Both the position numbers and the translations under genes were made by a program. The notes beneath the pieces are model-generated. The model searched no databases. It was not told the DNA's origin and saw only the letters and a list, made by a program, of their open reading frames with translations. From Aralia elata (Eukaryota > Streptophyta > Magnoliopsida > Apiales > Araliaceae): a DNA stretch of 64,000 nt. The stretch is taken from the NCBI GenBank assembly GCA_034770075.1, contig JAVJAP010000046.1, positions 248,001 through 312,000 on the forward strand, given 5' to 3'. How positions within the stretch are numbered: position 1 is the first letter of the stretch; each line of letters opens with the position of its first letter. Below, in pieces: positions 44,056 to 55,709 of the stretch.

Positions 44056-46290
44056 TGTAGACACCCAAATTTTGCGTTTCCTCCTACTAACCATGACAGG
44101 AGGGCGAAATCGTCAATTGAACCGGCTTGCGGGAGCAAAGGAGCGGGCACAAGGGCAAGCGCCCGGCACCGCCGCAATGTTTTGGGGCAACCCAAGTTTA
44201 CGTGACAATAAAGCCGTCCGAGGCAGGCATTTCCGAATGAGGTGGCACGTCTCCCGGAAATTCCCGGACTGCAGAATACGAGCCTGTCAGCGAAAACCGA
44301 CGTTGCGGCACGAAAAGCGAGGCGTGGCACGAAAATCGAGAAAGTCAAGCCCGCCAGCCGCGGATAGATCTGCGGCCAAGTGGGTGCGCCAGCACGGAAA
44401 CCAGGAAATCAGCACTACCAGCTGAGTGCGATGGGAGGCGTGCCAGCTGGCCAGCCGCAGATCCATCTGCGGCCAGCCGCAGATAGATCTGCGGCTGGCT
44501 CTGGCCAGCCTATTTAAGCTCTGCCTCGGACAGCATACAGGAGGTTCAGCAGTTTGGCGGAAGAAGAAGGAAATCAGCAGCAGTTTTAGCTCGGAAATAG
44601 GGAGAAATAACACAAATTCTTGCAACAATTGAGAGAAAAAAGAGAGGAAGTTCCTTTATTGTTAGATTATATCAATACATCTCATATTTCAATCAAACAT
44701 ACAAGTTTCTACACAATTTTGGTATCATTTGCAAGGTGAAAATCTCATTATTTTTGCAACTTCTATCATGTCATTTGGCTAAATTTAATTGCAATTTTCA
44801 AGAATATTGTTGAACAATCATGGATTAGGGATTATTGGTGAGGGTTCCATTGGAACAAGATTCTTCCTAATAATCCGATGATATATAATTGATGAAATTT
44901 CTAGCTTATTTATGGGTATATATTAGGCGTAGTTTGATTGATTGTATTTTTAGGATGTGTTAGGCAATCTACGTTGTTGTTATTGTAGTATTCATTTTGT
45001 GAGTATGTAGTAATCGTGGTTGTGAGCCTAGGAAAGCGACCCCGTGGTTCAAATCCGATGATGGACGTTTTGGTGTATGTAATAGATTCAAGATGCTTGT
45101 TTTGTAATATGTAACTGTCGGGCCTTAAAACGACGCTAAGGCGAGAATCGGGTTTAAGGCCCCGTATTAGTGGAATATGTGATTGTTGGCGTTAGGGGAT
45201 GTTTTGATGGCTTACATGCCCATGAATAGCCCCCTACGCGTTTGATATTTAGTTCGATTTGTATCATCCAACAAAATGATTTCAAAGCCAAAACAATCAA
45301 GATTTTGCTAAAATTAATCAAAGTAGGATATTAGCATCACGAGGCTAGAAATTGGAAGTGCTAATGAAAGTCGATTCCTATTTTACGAGAAAGCCAAAGG
45401 GAAGTTGTTTCCAAATGTCAAAAAATGGTTTTATAAAGAGAAATAAACGTTTTACTAAACCTTGATACATAGGGCGAAAGAGATTCTAGAAATTGCCTAT
45501 CATTTATGAAAGCAACGTATAGATCTTGATTCCTATTTTGATGAAGGTTTAAAACTCTTGTTTTGCCAAAACAACACCTAATAAAACCTTGCAATTTTGA
45601 TAATTAAAATCAAACCTTCCTAATAAAGAATAAAGCTTTCTCGTAGAAGCCGAAGGACATTCCCAAAGCACTCTCAAATTAAAGCACGACTTTCCCTAAA
45701 AATCCAAATGATTCTTTCATACAAATTCACCACGACATTCACATAGGCACACACACACACACACGCGCACATACACACACACTTCATGAATTAAAGGATA
45801 GGAAAGCATCAAGATTGCGGTAACCGTGTTTCACGGAAGTCGAGGGGTGCCTAACACCTTCCCCTCACTTAAGCAAGCCCCCGAACTCTATGAATCTCAA
45901 TTCGCAGACCAATTAATTCGGAGTCACATATGAGCCAGCGATTATAAAAAACAAAAATTCGGATGAGTTGGTACATCCATTTCAAATATACCAACTGGCG
46001 ACTCTGGTTAAATTGGCTCATCATAAAAAACGATCTTTCAAAACCCCGTCGACCTCAATGCCGACCTTTTCCAAAAAAAAATCATCTAAACCAAAAGGCT
46101 AAAATTGGAAAAGACCAGAAGAAGCGAAAACCCGGCGTCGACACCAACTGGCGACTCTGGTTAATTGGCTCATCATAAAAAACGATCTTTCAAAACCCCG
46201 TCGACATCAATGCCGATCTTTTCCAAAGAATCATTAAATCAAAAGGCTAAAATTGGAAAAGACGAGAAGAGCGAAAACCCGGCGTCGACA
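44056..46290 (+). repeat. 3' LTR (copy C) of Tat/Ogre-type element, with extended end
   Basis: Matches copies A and B through GGCGTCGACA at 46143, including three palindromes (44359-44502) and the TATA box near 44510. After 46143 the last ~147 bp are repeated once more (46144-46290), ending GGCGTCGACA again. It is followed at once by remains of the minus-strand Tekay-like LTR. Confidence 0.88.
45991..46290 (+). repeat. Tandem duplication of LTR terminus (153 + 147 bp)
   Basis: Both units start CCAACTGGCGACTCTGG and end GGCGTCGACA (45991-46143 and 46144-46290). LTR copies A and B have a single unit. The duplicated unit starts at the internal copy of the primer-site core TGGCGACTCTG. Confidence 0.9.
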
Positions 46291-46336
46291 CACACTTAGA
46301 GAGAACTTGGAAAAATTTTAGAGAGTAGAAGGAAGT

Positions 46337-49300
46337 TGTGACGCCCCCAAATTCGGGTTTCCAAATACCCGGATCCGGTCATCACGATCCAACATAAACA
46401 TCCACCTATAACAACATATGGTATCTAAAATGCGGAATAAAATAAACATACGTTGTTCATTACAAGGTGTTACTAGTCCCAGAATACGATTAACCTTAAA
46501 CATTTACACAATCCATACCCTACATAGCTATCAGGGTTTAAATTACATTAACAAAAATTAACTAGCACATGAATCTAAAGTCTGCTACGAGAAGTCTATC
46601 ATTTCATCTTTTCTTTCCCTTTATTCTTCCCTGACGTCTCGGGTTTAGCTGCAATGAAGTCATGATATAGCAAGAATGAGCAACGAGTTTGCCCAGCAAG
46701 TTTAAGGTGTAACAATAAAAATATATCATGATGAAGGGATATTAAAGGGATTTCAGCAATAGAATAATCAGAAGCGAGAATATTAAATGCTTTTAGAACA
46801 ATTGATAGTCAAATAGACTTTGAACGATAACTTCCAGAGGAGTCAATAGCTGGTTGACCCTCTGGTTACTGGCTACAGAATGACGTACTTGAGGGGATCA
46901 GCCTCGCGTACCCTATGTATATGCATAACATTTAATTCTGCTATTTGTACCTTATATACGGTACGTGGGGTACTCCCCTATAAATAAAGGGGTGTTCATA
47001 CAGTCTAAGAATCCTTACCATTGATTGGTTCGGATAGCTTTTATAAATTATCACGTAATTGTCTGACCGAACAAGGGTTCAGACTTAACCATGAATGGTT
47101 GATAAATTTCTGAATTTAAAAATATACGAATTCAAATGCACGAATGTCAATGATTATACAGATGTGGAATAATTTTGAAAGTAATTAGACCACTTAAAGC
47201 ATGCTTGGAGATAAGATTCAAGCTTACAGAATAACTTGCAATAATATATACCTTTTTGCATGAATTAAAATACTGCATAAGGTTTTAGAAATAGTGCTCA
47301 ATGTAAAAGTTGGGTAAGGAAGAACTTGCAATAATGTAAGAAGTTTAGGGTTAGGAACTTGCCTGCTTGCTCAGCTACAAATAAATTCTAGCTTTAATTA
47401 ATTGATCTCGAGTGACCTATCATTGGATAAAGTCGGCTTATCAATTATTATAACATGATTGTATCTTGGCACGCTTTACTAAACCATTTACTTAGCAAAT
47501 AAATAACTCATCATTTAACATTGGTTAAACAGAATTTAAGTTAACGGACCCTAGCTATTATTTCAACAGATAATAATTAATCATGGTAACTATCATCTAT
47601 ATGCTCAATTTATTACCTTTAATTGTATCTAGGTATGGTTCAACAATACCTATTTATAAATTTATTTTAGTTTAAAGATAACAGAAAACCCCTGACCATT
47701 TATTTAGTTTACTCTTAATTACCATTACCTTAGGGGTAATTTAGTAATTATTATACTTGTTCTTTATTCAACATTAATTGAGGTATAAATTGACACACAC
47801 TTAATTATATTAATAATCGTTAAGTGTTTATTATCTTTATTCATTAAGGGCCACAACTAATTAACTTATTAATCTCCCTCATACTTAATCATCATTCCAT
47901 TGATGATTAAGTACTTACCATCCTTATTATTTCGTAACTTCATTTTTTACTTAATTATTATTATTATTAAATAATAATTAAATACTTAGTACTTTTATTT
48001 ACTATTTAATAAATAATAAATAATTATTTTATTAACTTTATTCATATTTAATTATTATTATTATTAAATAATAATTAAATATTTATTATCTTTATTTATT
48101 ATTTATTAATAAATAATAAATAATTATTTTATTAACTTTATTCATATTTAATTATTATTATTATTAAATAATAATTAAATATTTATTATCTTTATTTATT
48201 ATTTATTAATAAATAATAAATAATTATTTTATTAACTTTATTCATATTTAATTATTATTATTATTACATAATAATTAAATATTTATTATCTTTATTTATT
48301 ATTTATGGATAACTAATAAACAATTATTTGTTGTCCTTGTTCATAATTAATCATTAGATATTTATTATTAAACTTTATTATTAATAATAATTAAAATATT
48401 TATTATCCTTATTATTTATTGAAAATAAATAATTATTTAATTAACTTTATTATTTAATATTAATTAAATAATAATTAGAATATTTATTATCTTTATTAGT
48501 GATAATAAATAAATAATTATTTTTGTTAATTTTATTTATTAACATAATACTAATTAGTTGCAATTGCATTATTAACTTCAAATTTCTACCCTATATTTGG
48601 GTCTTAATTGCTGTATCACAGGCACTAGAGACGTACTAAGTCCCTGCAATTGATTAAATATGGTACCTCGAACGAATTGCCCCAAATAGGGGAATTATCC
48701 AATTCAATATCATAACAGATTCCTTCATCAAAATAGACCAACACAATGCAAGAAAATCCCATCACAGTATAACCAATGTTATTACTGCTAGAACCTTCAA
48801 GGTACCTTGGCAATGATTTTCCAATTAAAGACCTAATACAGAGTCCAACCCAACCCACAGTCGGTCCAAATACTGAAGAAGGAAGGAAAGAAAATGAGTG
48901 AACTAACTATATCATCGCATTACCAGAGTTTAAAACCCAAAAATTTATACAAGGTTCTGGGTTTCAAACCCACACAGTCGACAGTACCAATTTGAGTACG
49001 AAAGGAAAAAAAATGATTTCAACAGCCACAGAAATTCCAAAAATTTAATCCAATACAAAGAATAATCCAGTTAATACAGTACCCATAATTAATTTAATCA
49101 ATACAGGGAATAAAGTATTCTCAATGCAGAGAAGCCATAGCCCAATACAGAGAAACAAAATTTAAATTACTCGGTCACTACCTTGCTAATGATCGGACTG
49201 CAATCTTCCTCCTTCTACCGAAATAAACGGTGTAACCTTGAGGCATTCACTCCAAATGAAAACCCACGATCGAACTCCCCTGCTCCCTCTCCTACTTGAA

Positions 49301-50464
49301 CCCTAATTTCTAATTTGGAACTCTGAACTTTTAATTGAGAACTCACCAATTCTAAGAATCGGCAGCTTCAAGGTTGGGGTCTCAATTTATAGGGTAATGT
49401 TTGCCCAATTTGTGGTTAATACCCTAATTGCTTCGGACAATATCTGAGGGTTTGAAGAGAACTGGCTGTCGACCGTTTCACATCAACTCAGCCGCGATTT
49501 CGCCGGCAGGACCTCGAGCATCGTACCCCCCCTTTTCACCGTCCAATCGCCGATTTCCTCGAACCTGTGGTCCAACTGTTGGTCGTTCGGTCGTTGGCGC
49601 CTTCACTGCTTCGTCCGTTGGTCAGTCCCTTGGTAGCCGCCGGTCCTCCTACGCTACCGTGCTGTCAATCGGTTCCCCCACCTACGCCGACCTGTCGCGC
49701 CCCTTCCCCTCTTCCTTTGCTTCGATCGATTTGAGGGGCTAGTTCGATTTGAGGGTTTAGGTCTTGATAGGTTTTCTGAACTGAGGGTCTAGGCGTTGGA
49801 GTGTTCTCTTGATCAATTATCCAATTTAAGCCGCTGATGGATTTCTTCAACAAGAAGCGGATCCAACCCGACCCGATGGACCCGGTCCATTTCCACTACC
49901 CAAACCGGCTGAACATTTATTTAACTTCCCAAAAGAATTGGGCTTAGCCCACTTGACTTAACACTAGGATCCAGTCCGGTCTGAGAAGAAATTTGGCTTA
50001 CTCAATAGTTGGGTCGACTAAATAATTGGGAGGGCAGCCCAATCAAGAATGATAAGGGCATTGGGTCATTCGAAATAAAAGTAATGGGCCATCCTAGATA
50101 AAAGGAAAGTGACCCAAATTAAATTAATAATATTATGTTCTAATATTTAACTTGAATAACTAATTCAATAAATTAATTATTTAAACATTTGTTTCGGCAA
50201 AATTTCTCTTTCGAATTATTCAATAAAATGGGTTTATTTATTATTCTTCTTCCAATTTCTTTCAAATAAAAACTTGGGGTTAACCCACTAATTTAAATTG
50301 CACTATTAATGGGCCCCTTAATGTAAGAAAATTATTGGACCATATAATTATATAATTAAATACAATTCTTACATGAGTCCAATTAAGTTCATAAAATTAT
50401 ATAGGATGAATTTTATTTATCAAAATAATTTGATACAATGTTTCGAAAATTTCTGGACATTACA
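46337..50464 (-). repeat. Solo LTR, Tekay-like (4.1 kb), minus orientation
   Basis: On the minus strand it starts TGTAATGTCCAGAAATTTTC and ends GGGGGCGTCACA. Both flanks carry GAAGT (46332-46336 and 50465-50469), a perfect 5-bp target duplication. Removing it rejoins the TATA-proximal part of the host LTR. A TATA box (TATAAATT, about 49385-49392, minus) lies ~1.07 kb from its start, so R-U5 is ~3 kb, as in the Tekay-like LTR at 6820. It contains a 100-bp tandem repeat and a GC-richer stretch (49430-49740). Confidence 0.85.
47921..48350. repeat. 100-bp AT-rich tandem repeat, about four copies
   Basis: Near-identical units start at 48021, 48121 and 48221, preceded by a diverged unit (47921) and followed by degenerate copies to about 48540. 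Units consist almost only of A and T with TTATTATTA/TAATAATAA inverted blocks able to form hairpins. It lies inside the solo LTR. Confidence 0.9.
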
Positions 50465-51507
50465 GAAGTTCTTAATTTTCTTATGTTAACCCCTCCTATT
50501 TATAGCCAAAAACTTACCAAACTTTATAAATATATTATTCATCCATTATCATTATTTTTAAAAATAATGATTACTCATTTTCATCTATTATCTTTATTTA
50601 TTTAAAAAGATAAGTCCATTATCATTAATTATTAAAAAGATAAATCCATTATCAATATTTATTTAAAAAGATAAATCCATTATCATTATTTATAAAAAGA
50701 TAAATCCATTATCAATATTTATTCAAAATGATTTATATATTTTAATTCATCATTATTAATCTAATTGTACCTTTCATCAATTATTATTGACTTAATGCAC
50801 AAATATTAGTGTTATTCAAGTAATGAGTATGTCTAACAGTTTAATACTCGTGACTTTTAATTATGTAACATTCCATTAATACCCTTACTGCAATGACAAA
50901 TAGTATGAAATTATTGTGACAACTAGATCGTTCCCAGGAAAGAAGGGGCCTTCCGTATAAACGGCGCACAATTAAATAACCCATTTTCTTGACAGAACTT
51001 CTAGACATTGTCAATAATGTCAATATTATATCAAATAATATGAGTTACTGTGTCATGACAATTATTGATGAAATACTGTGCGGATGATACTGTAACAATT
51101 ATTGAATTTATGATACTGTGTAATACTGTGTGTTACTGTGGAGTACTGCGTGTGTACTACTGCTTTTCTCACCGGGTAATTAAAGAGTTAAAAGTGATAA
51201 TACCGTTGATAATTTTTAAAAAGGTTGTTCATGTCGCTTTCTATATATATCCGACAACTACGTCATTGCGGGGTCCACCAATGATTGGTTGTTTCGGCGC
51301 CGTCATACTATACCGAATATTTTTTGACAGAAAGAATCTTTCCCAATAGAAAGAATATTCCCCAACAGAAGGAATATTCTCCAACATACTTTATTATTGC
51401 ACATATTATCCTTAACTTTATCAATTTATCAATGTCACACCACACTGTTTAGCGTAATAATTATAAGAAGAAAATTAAATTTTATTCCATAAAGTTGGGG
51501 TCTTACA
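50465..51507 (-). repeat. 3' LTR (U3 part) of minus-strand Tekay-like element
   Basis: On the minus strand it begins TGTAAGACCCCAAC right after the polypurine tract and reaches a TATA box (TATAAATAG, 50506-50514). It continues, beyond the inserted solo LTR, into 46336-46291, which reads as an early transcript region and stops at the Ogre-type LTR. Confidence 0.75.
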
Positions 51508-52909
51508 ACTTTCCATCCTTATGAAATTTCGGCCCCGAAATTGACGTACCTGATATTTCGAAGAGGTAAAGATGCATAGCTTTCATTTCAGATTCTAGCT
51601 CCACAAAACTTTGACTTGAGGTATAACTTTTGAGTGTAGAATCTGCTCCTTTTTATCTAAGATCTTAAGAGGTACCTCTTAATACGTTAAATCCTCCGCT
51701 ATTACGTCTGGATCCAACTCGATGATGTGATTTGGATCCTTCACATCCTTACGTAACATGGATATGTGAAAAATATTATGAATGCGAGACATGTTTGGCG
51801 GTAGAGCAAGTCTATAGGTCACATCTCTTATACGATCGAGAATTTCAAATGAACCAATAAATCGAGGGTTGAACTTTTCTCTCTTTCCGAATCTCGTAAC
51901 TCTTTTTTCATGGAGAAATACGTAAAAATACATGGTCTCCGACATTGAATCTCTCGTCCTTTCGATGAAGATCAACATAATTCTTTTGTCGTTCCTGTGC
52001 TGCTCATATTCATTATCGAATCATTTAGATATTTTCTGTTGTTATGCGCACCAACTCGAGTCCCAATAATTTTGCTTCTCCTACCTCATTCCAGCATACT
52101 AGAGAGCGACACTTTCATCTGTACAAAGCCTCGAATGGGGCCATGCCTATACTTACTTGATAAGTGTTATTGTAGGAGAATTCAACCAATAGTAAGTATT
52201 TGTCCCAACTTCTTTTGAATTATAGTACGCAAAGTCTCAATAGATCTTTAAGAGTTTGAATTGTCCTCTTCAGTTGCCCATCCGTTTGGGGATGATATAC
52301 AGAACTGAATCGTAGCTCGGTTCCCATAGCTTTTTATAAGCTGATCCAAAATCGTGAAGTGAATCTAGGGTCTCGATCAGAAATTATGGATACTGGCATG
52401 CCATGCAATCTCACAATCTCACTTATGTACATACTGGTAAGACGCTCAAGTGAATAGTTTTCTCGTATAGGTAAGAAATGAGCGGACTTGGTCAATCTAT
52501 CTACAATGACCCAAATTGCATCCAAACTTTGAGAAGCTTTGGGAAGACCCGTCACGAAATCCATATTGATGTGTTCCCACTTCCATTTTGGAACCTCGAG
52601 TGGTTGCAATGGACCCTTAGGTACTTGATGTTCTGCCTTGACACGTTAACTAATTAAACACCTTGAGATCAACTTCACGATCTCTCTCTTCATATTGCTC
52701 TACCAAAATTTATGTCGAAGGTCACGATACATTTTGGTACTTCTAGGGTGGATTGCGAATGGTGTATTGTGTGCCTCAATCATGATTTTATGTTTCAATT
52801 CTGGGTTGTTAGGGACATAAAGTCGAGAATTAACTAGAAGTCTCCTTTCCTCGTCGATTCTCGCTTCCGGAATAGCACCTTCTTGTACCTTCTTCATCAT
52901 ATTCATCAA
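51508..52909 (-). pseudogene. Integrase and chromodomain remnant, minus-strand Tekay-like element
   Basis: Zinc-finger side at 52909-52700 (LYVPNNPELKHKIMIEAHNT, TKMYRDLRHKFW). Catalytic core at 52609-52334 (KWEHINMDFVTGLPKASQ, WVIVDRLTKSAHFLP, VSIISDRDPRFTSRFW), with both Asp regions present; the stretch with the Glu (about 52330-51990) is broken. C-terminal part at 51978-51679 (FGKREKFNPRFIGSFEIL, LALPPNMSRIHNIFHISML). The chromodomain end (VIPQVKVLW, about 51620) has lost its central part. Several stops. It would insert element DNA and, through the chromodomain, target chromatin. Confidence 0.85.
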
Positions 52910-52924
52910 TTCTGGGTCTGTAGC

Positions 52925-54290
52925 TTAAGCAACTTTAATTTTATCGATTAAAGCTGGTTCTACACATACATGCGCAATCTGCATATAGGTCCCTGGTGTC
53001 TTTATCTCTATCTCCATGTTTTGTAAATCGTCCAAAATGCGCCTTTGTGTTATCGGTATTACATTTGTACTCTCATATGATTTTCTACTTAATGCATCAG
53101 CTAACACGTTCGCCTTTCCTGGGTGATACTGAATGGTGTGATTGTAATCCTTTAATAGTTCAAGCCAACGTTGTTGTCGCATATTGAGTTCCTTCTGAGT
53201 AAAAAAATAGTTGAGGCTTTTGTGATCTGTAAAGATCTTCACGTTCTCTTCGTACAAGTAGTGCCTCTAAATCTTTAATGCGAAAACGACTACTGCCAAC
53301 TCTAGGTCATGAGTAGGGTAATTTTTCTCATATTCCTTGAGTTGTCGAGAGGTATAAGCTATAACTTTTCCGTTTTGCATGAGGACGGAACCAAGGACTC
53401 TGCCTGAAGCATTGCTGTAAATGACAAATGCTCCCGATCTCGATGTTATGGTAAGAACAAGAGCTGAAACAAGTTTCCTTTTGAATTCTTGGAAGCTCTT
53501 CTCGCATTCCTCGTTCCATTCGAATTTTGTACTTTTCCGAGTCAACTGAGTTAATAGAGTGGCGATTCGAGAAAATCCTTTTTCAAATCTTCGATAATAA
53601 CCACCTAGGCCCAGAAAGCTTCATACTTCAGTTACTGTCTTAGGTTTCTCCCAGTTTAAAATCGCTTCAATCTTGGCAGGATCAACTGATATTCCTTGGT
53701 TAGAAATCACATGTCCAAGGAATGTTACTTCCCCGAGCCAGAACTCACATTTTTTCAACTTAGCATACAACTTATTCTCACTTAGCTTTTAGAGTATCAA
53801 TCTTAAGTGTTGTTCATAATTCTCGCGACTTATAGAGTATATGAAGATGTCATCAATGAAGACAACTAAAAAATAATCCAAATATTCTTTGAATATTTGG
53901 TTCATCATGTCCATGAAAGCTGCAAGAACATTGGTTAATCCAAAAGGCATGACTAAGAACTCATAATGCCCGTAGCGAGTTCTGAATGCAGTATTGGGAA
54001 TGTCATTAGTTTTAACCTTCAACTGATGATACCTAGAATGAAGATTAATCTTTGAAAAGTATTTAACACCTTGTAATTGATCAAACATGTTATTAATTCA
54101 AGGTAACAGGTACTTATTTTTGATGGTAACATGGTTCAACTCTCGATAATCAATGCAAAGTCTCATACTCCCATCTTTTTTCTTCAAAAAAAAATAGGAG
54201 CACCCCAAGGCGATGTACTTAGATGTATGAAACCAGTATCTAACAATTCCTGAAGTTGGACTTTTAACTCTTAAAGTTCAACGGGAGCCA
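52925..54290 (-). pseudogene. Reverse transcriptase and RNase H remnant, minus-strand Tekay-like element
   Basis: RT: MFDQLQGVKYFSKINLHSRY, FRTRYGHYEFLVMPFGLTN and catalytic VVFIDDIFIYS (about 53840-53870) in 54088-53789. RNase H: FVIYSNASGRVLGSVLMQNG and YPTHDLELAVVVFALKI (53545-53267), then VKIFTDHKSLNYFFTQKEL and ANVLADALSRKS (53257-52925). Stops and shifts separate the blocks, for example near 53600-53790. Order and motifs equal those of the plus-strand Tekay-like element at 14-16 kb, so the two are relatives. Confidence 0.88.
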
Positions 54291-54939
54291 TTCGGTATGC
54301 GGCTTTGGAAATAGGTTGGGTGCCGGGTTCTAAGTCAATACCAAATTCAGTTTCACGATTTGGGGATAAGCTAGGAAGTTCTTCAGGGAAAACGTCAGGA
54401 AATTCATTAATAATAGGAATATCATTCAATTCTGACGTATTTTTGTTCAAATCAGTGACATGGGCTACGAAGGCTTGACATCCGTTTTTCAATAAACGAA
54501 TGGCTTTATGAGTAGAAATGACAGCTATTGATTTCAATAGTTTGGTTGCTTGAATTTTCATAACAGGTTGATTAGGAATATGAAAACTAATAATCTCATG
54601 AAAACAATCAATTTTAGCATAATAAATAGTCAACCAATTAATTCCTAAAATCACATTAAATTCATGCATTTTCAAGGAGATAAGATCAACGAGTAATGTG
54701 AGGCTGTTGATTTGGACCAAACAAGATTTATAGACAATAGATGCAATGACTATTTCTCCTAATGGGTTTTAACTGATAAGTCAAAGTCTAATTTTTCAAG
54801 AGTAAAATTTAAATGTTGAGCACATGCAGGTGAAATAAAAGAGTGGATAGTTCCAGTACCTAACAAGGTATAAACTTCATAAGAGTTGATAAATAGTTTT
54901 CCCGTGATAACTTCGTTCGAGTTCCACGATTCTAGGACG
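54291..54939 (-). pseudogene. Protease remnant with lost active site
   Basis: The frame 54720-54271 keeps FNVILGINWL and a CFHEIISF block typical of the second half of the protease, then the linker to RT (FPDVFPEELPSLSPNRETEF). Upstream, the active-site region reads TLLGTGTIHSFISPA (about 54840-54885) where related elements have DSGA; the catalytic Asp is replaced. A protein with this sequence should not cleave. Confidence 0.7.
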
Positions 54940-55709
54940 TCACGACAAAAGCTCTCCCCTGAACCACAGGCTTTGACTTGTCCATGCCACCTTTGGTGTC
55001 ATTAATACAACTGGACTTGATTTTGCTACAGGACAAAATCTAGCTATGTGGCCTTCCTTTCCACAACTATAACACACCCCGGATGGTTGTGTACAGTTTG
55101 AGCGGATGTCTCCCTCTTGTCCGCACTTGAAACATCTGACTGGTGGACGTTCTCCTCCCTTTGAAGTTGGTGCTGGTGTTGATGTTGGTGCCTTCCCATG
55201 GTCATTATTAAATCTCCTCTTCTTGAAGTTGTTTCTACTTGACTCAATTCTTCTATTATCTGGGCCATGATTACCACCGAAGTGGTTACCATTTTTGGAA
55301 TGATAGTTTCCTCCTCGCTGGTTCTCATTGTTTCGATGATTGTTTCCACCGTTACGATTATTATCGTAATTTCTTTCTCGCTGTCGATCGTTGTCTTCTG
55401 GTCGCAATATTTCTTTTCCCCGTTCTATTAATTGAGCTCTATCCACGACATCTAAATATAAACATAGTTTATGAGAAATAAGATATTGACGAATCTCTAA
55501 TTTCAAACCTCGCAAGAACATCTGAGTCATGCCTCTTCATTGTCTACCAAGTGAGGCACAAATTGGGATAACTCAGTAAATTTGGCTTCATACTGCGAGA
55601 CAATTATATTGTTCTGTTCTAGCTTAATAAATTCTACTTCCTTCATGTGGCGAATGCTCTCCGGAAAATACTTTTCATTAAACAGCTCTTGAAACTCTAT
55701 CCAAGATAT
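54940..55709 (-). pseudogene. gag C-terminal half with two zinc knuckles
   Basis: 55733-55527 encodes WIEFQELFNEKYFPESIRHM and the QYEAKFTELSQFVPH block. 55530-54940 continues with an Asn/Gly/Arg-rich stretch and two CCHC knuckles, CFKCGQEGDIRSNC and CYSCGKEGHIARFC. The first knuckle has Asp at the His position, so it may not bind zinc normally. The gag is cut from its N-terminal half by the copia solo LTR to the right. Confidence 0.85.

Larger units (their letters stand above)
26102..46290 (+). mobile_element. Ty3/gypsy Tat/Ogre-type retrotransposon with antisense genes
   Basis: 5' LTR 26102-28202; tRNA-Arg-type primer site; internal region with a nested solo LTR (28292-30402); gag 31103; protease with G-patch; intron 34279-34445; RT, RNase H, second RNase H (aRH) and integrase to 37924; two antisense genes (38439-42190); a 139-bp tandem array (42948-43819); polypurine tract; 3' LTR from 44056. 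The double RNase H, the primer type, the protease-RT intron and the gag type place it in the Tat lineage near Ogre. Coding damage is light: I see three frameshifts in gag-pol and one stop in the antisense gene. The outer flanks (TTATT left, CACAC right) do not form a target duplication. Confidence 0.88.

Noticed and set aside
28292..46143. LTR copies B and C as the pair bounding the Ogre-type element
   Set aside because: B has its own TATGT target duplication and no primer site; the primer site follows copy A.
49428..49742. 104-codon Ser/Pro/Arg-rich frame
   Set aside because: It lies in the solo LTR just downstream of its TATA box on the opposite strand; composition alone explains the open frame.
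46337..51507. A single 5.2-kb 3' LTR of the minus-strand element
   Set aside because: An internal LTR start at 50464 and matching GAAGT flanks show a solo LTR inside it.
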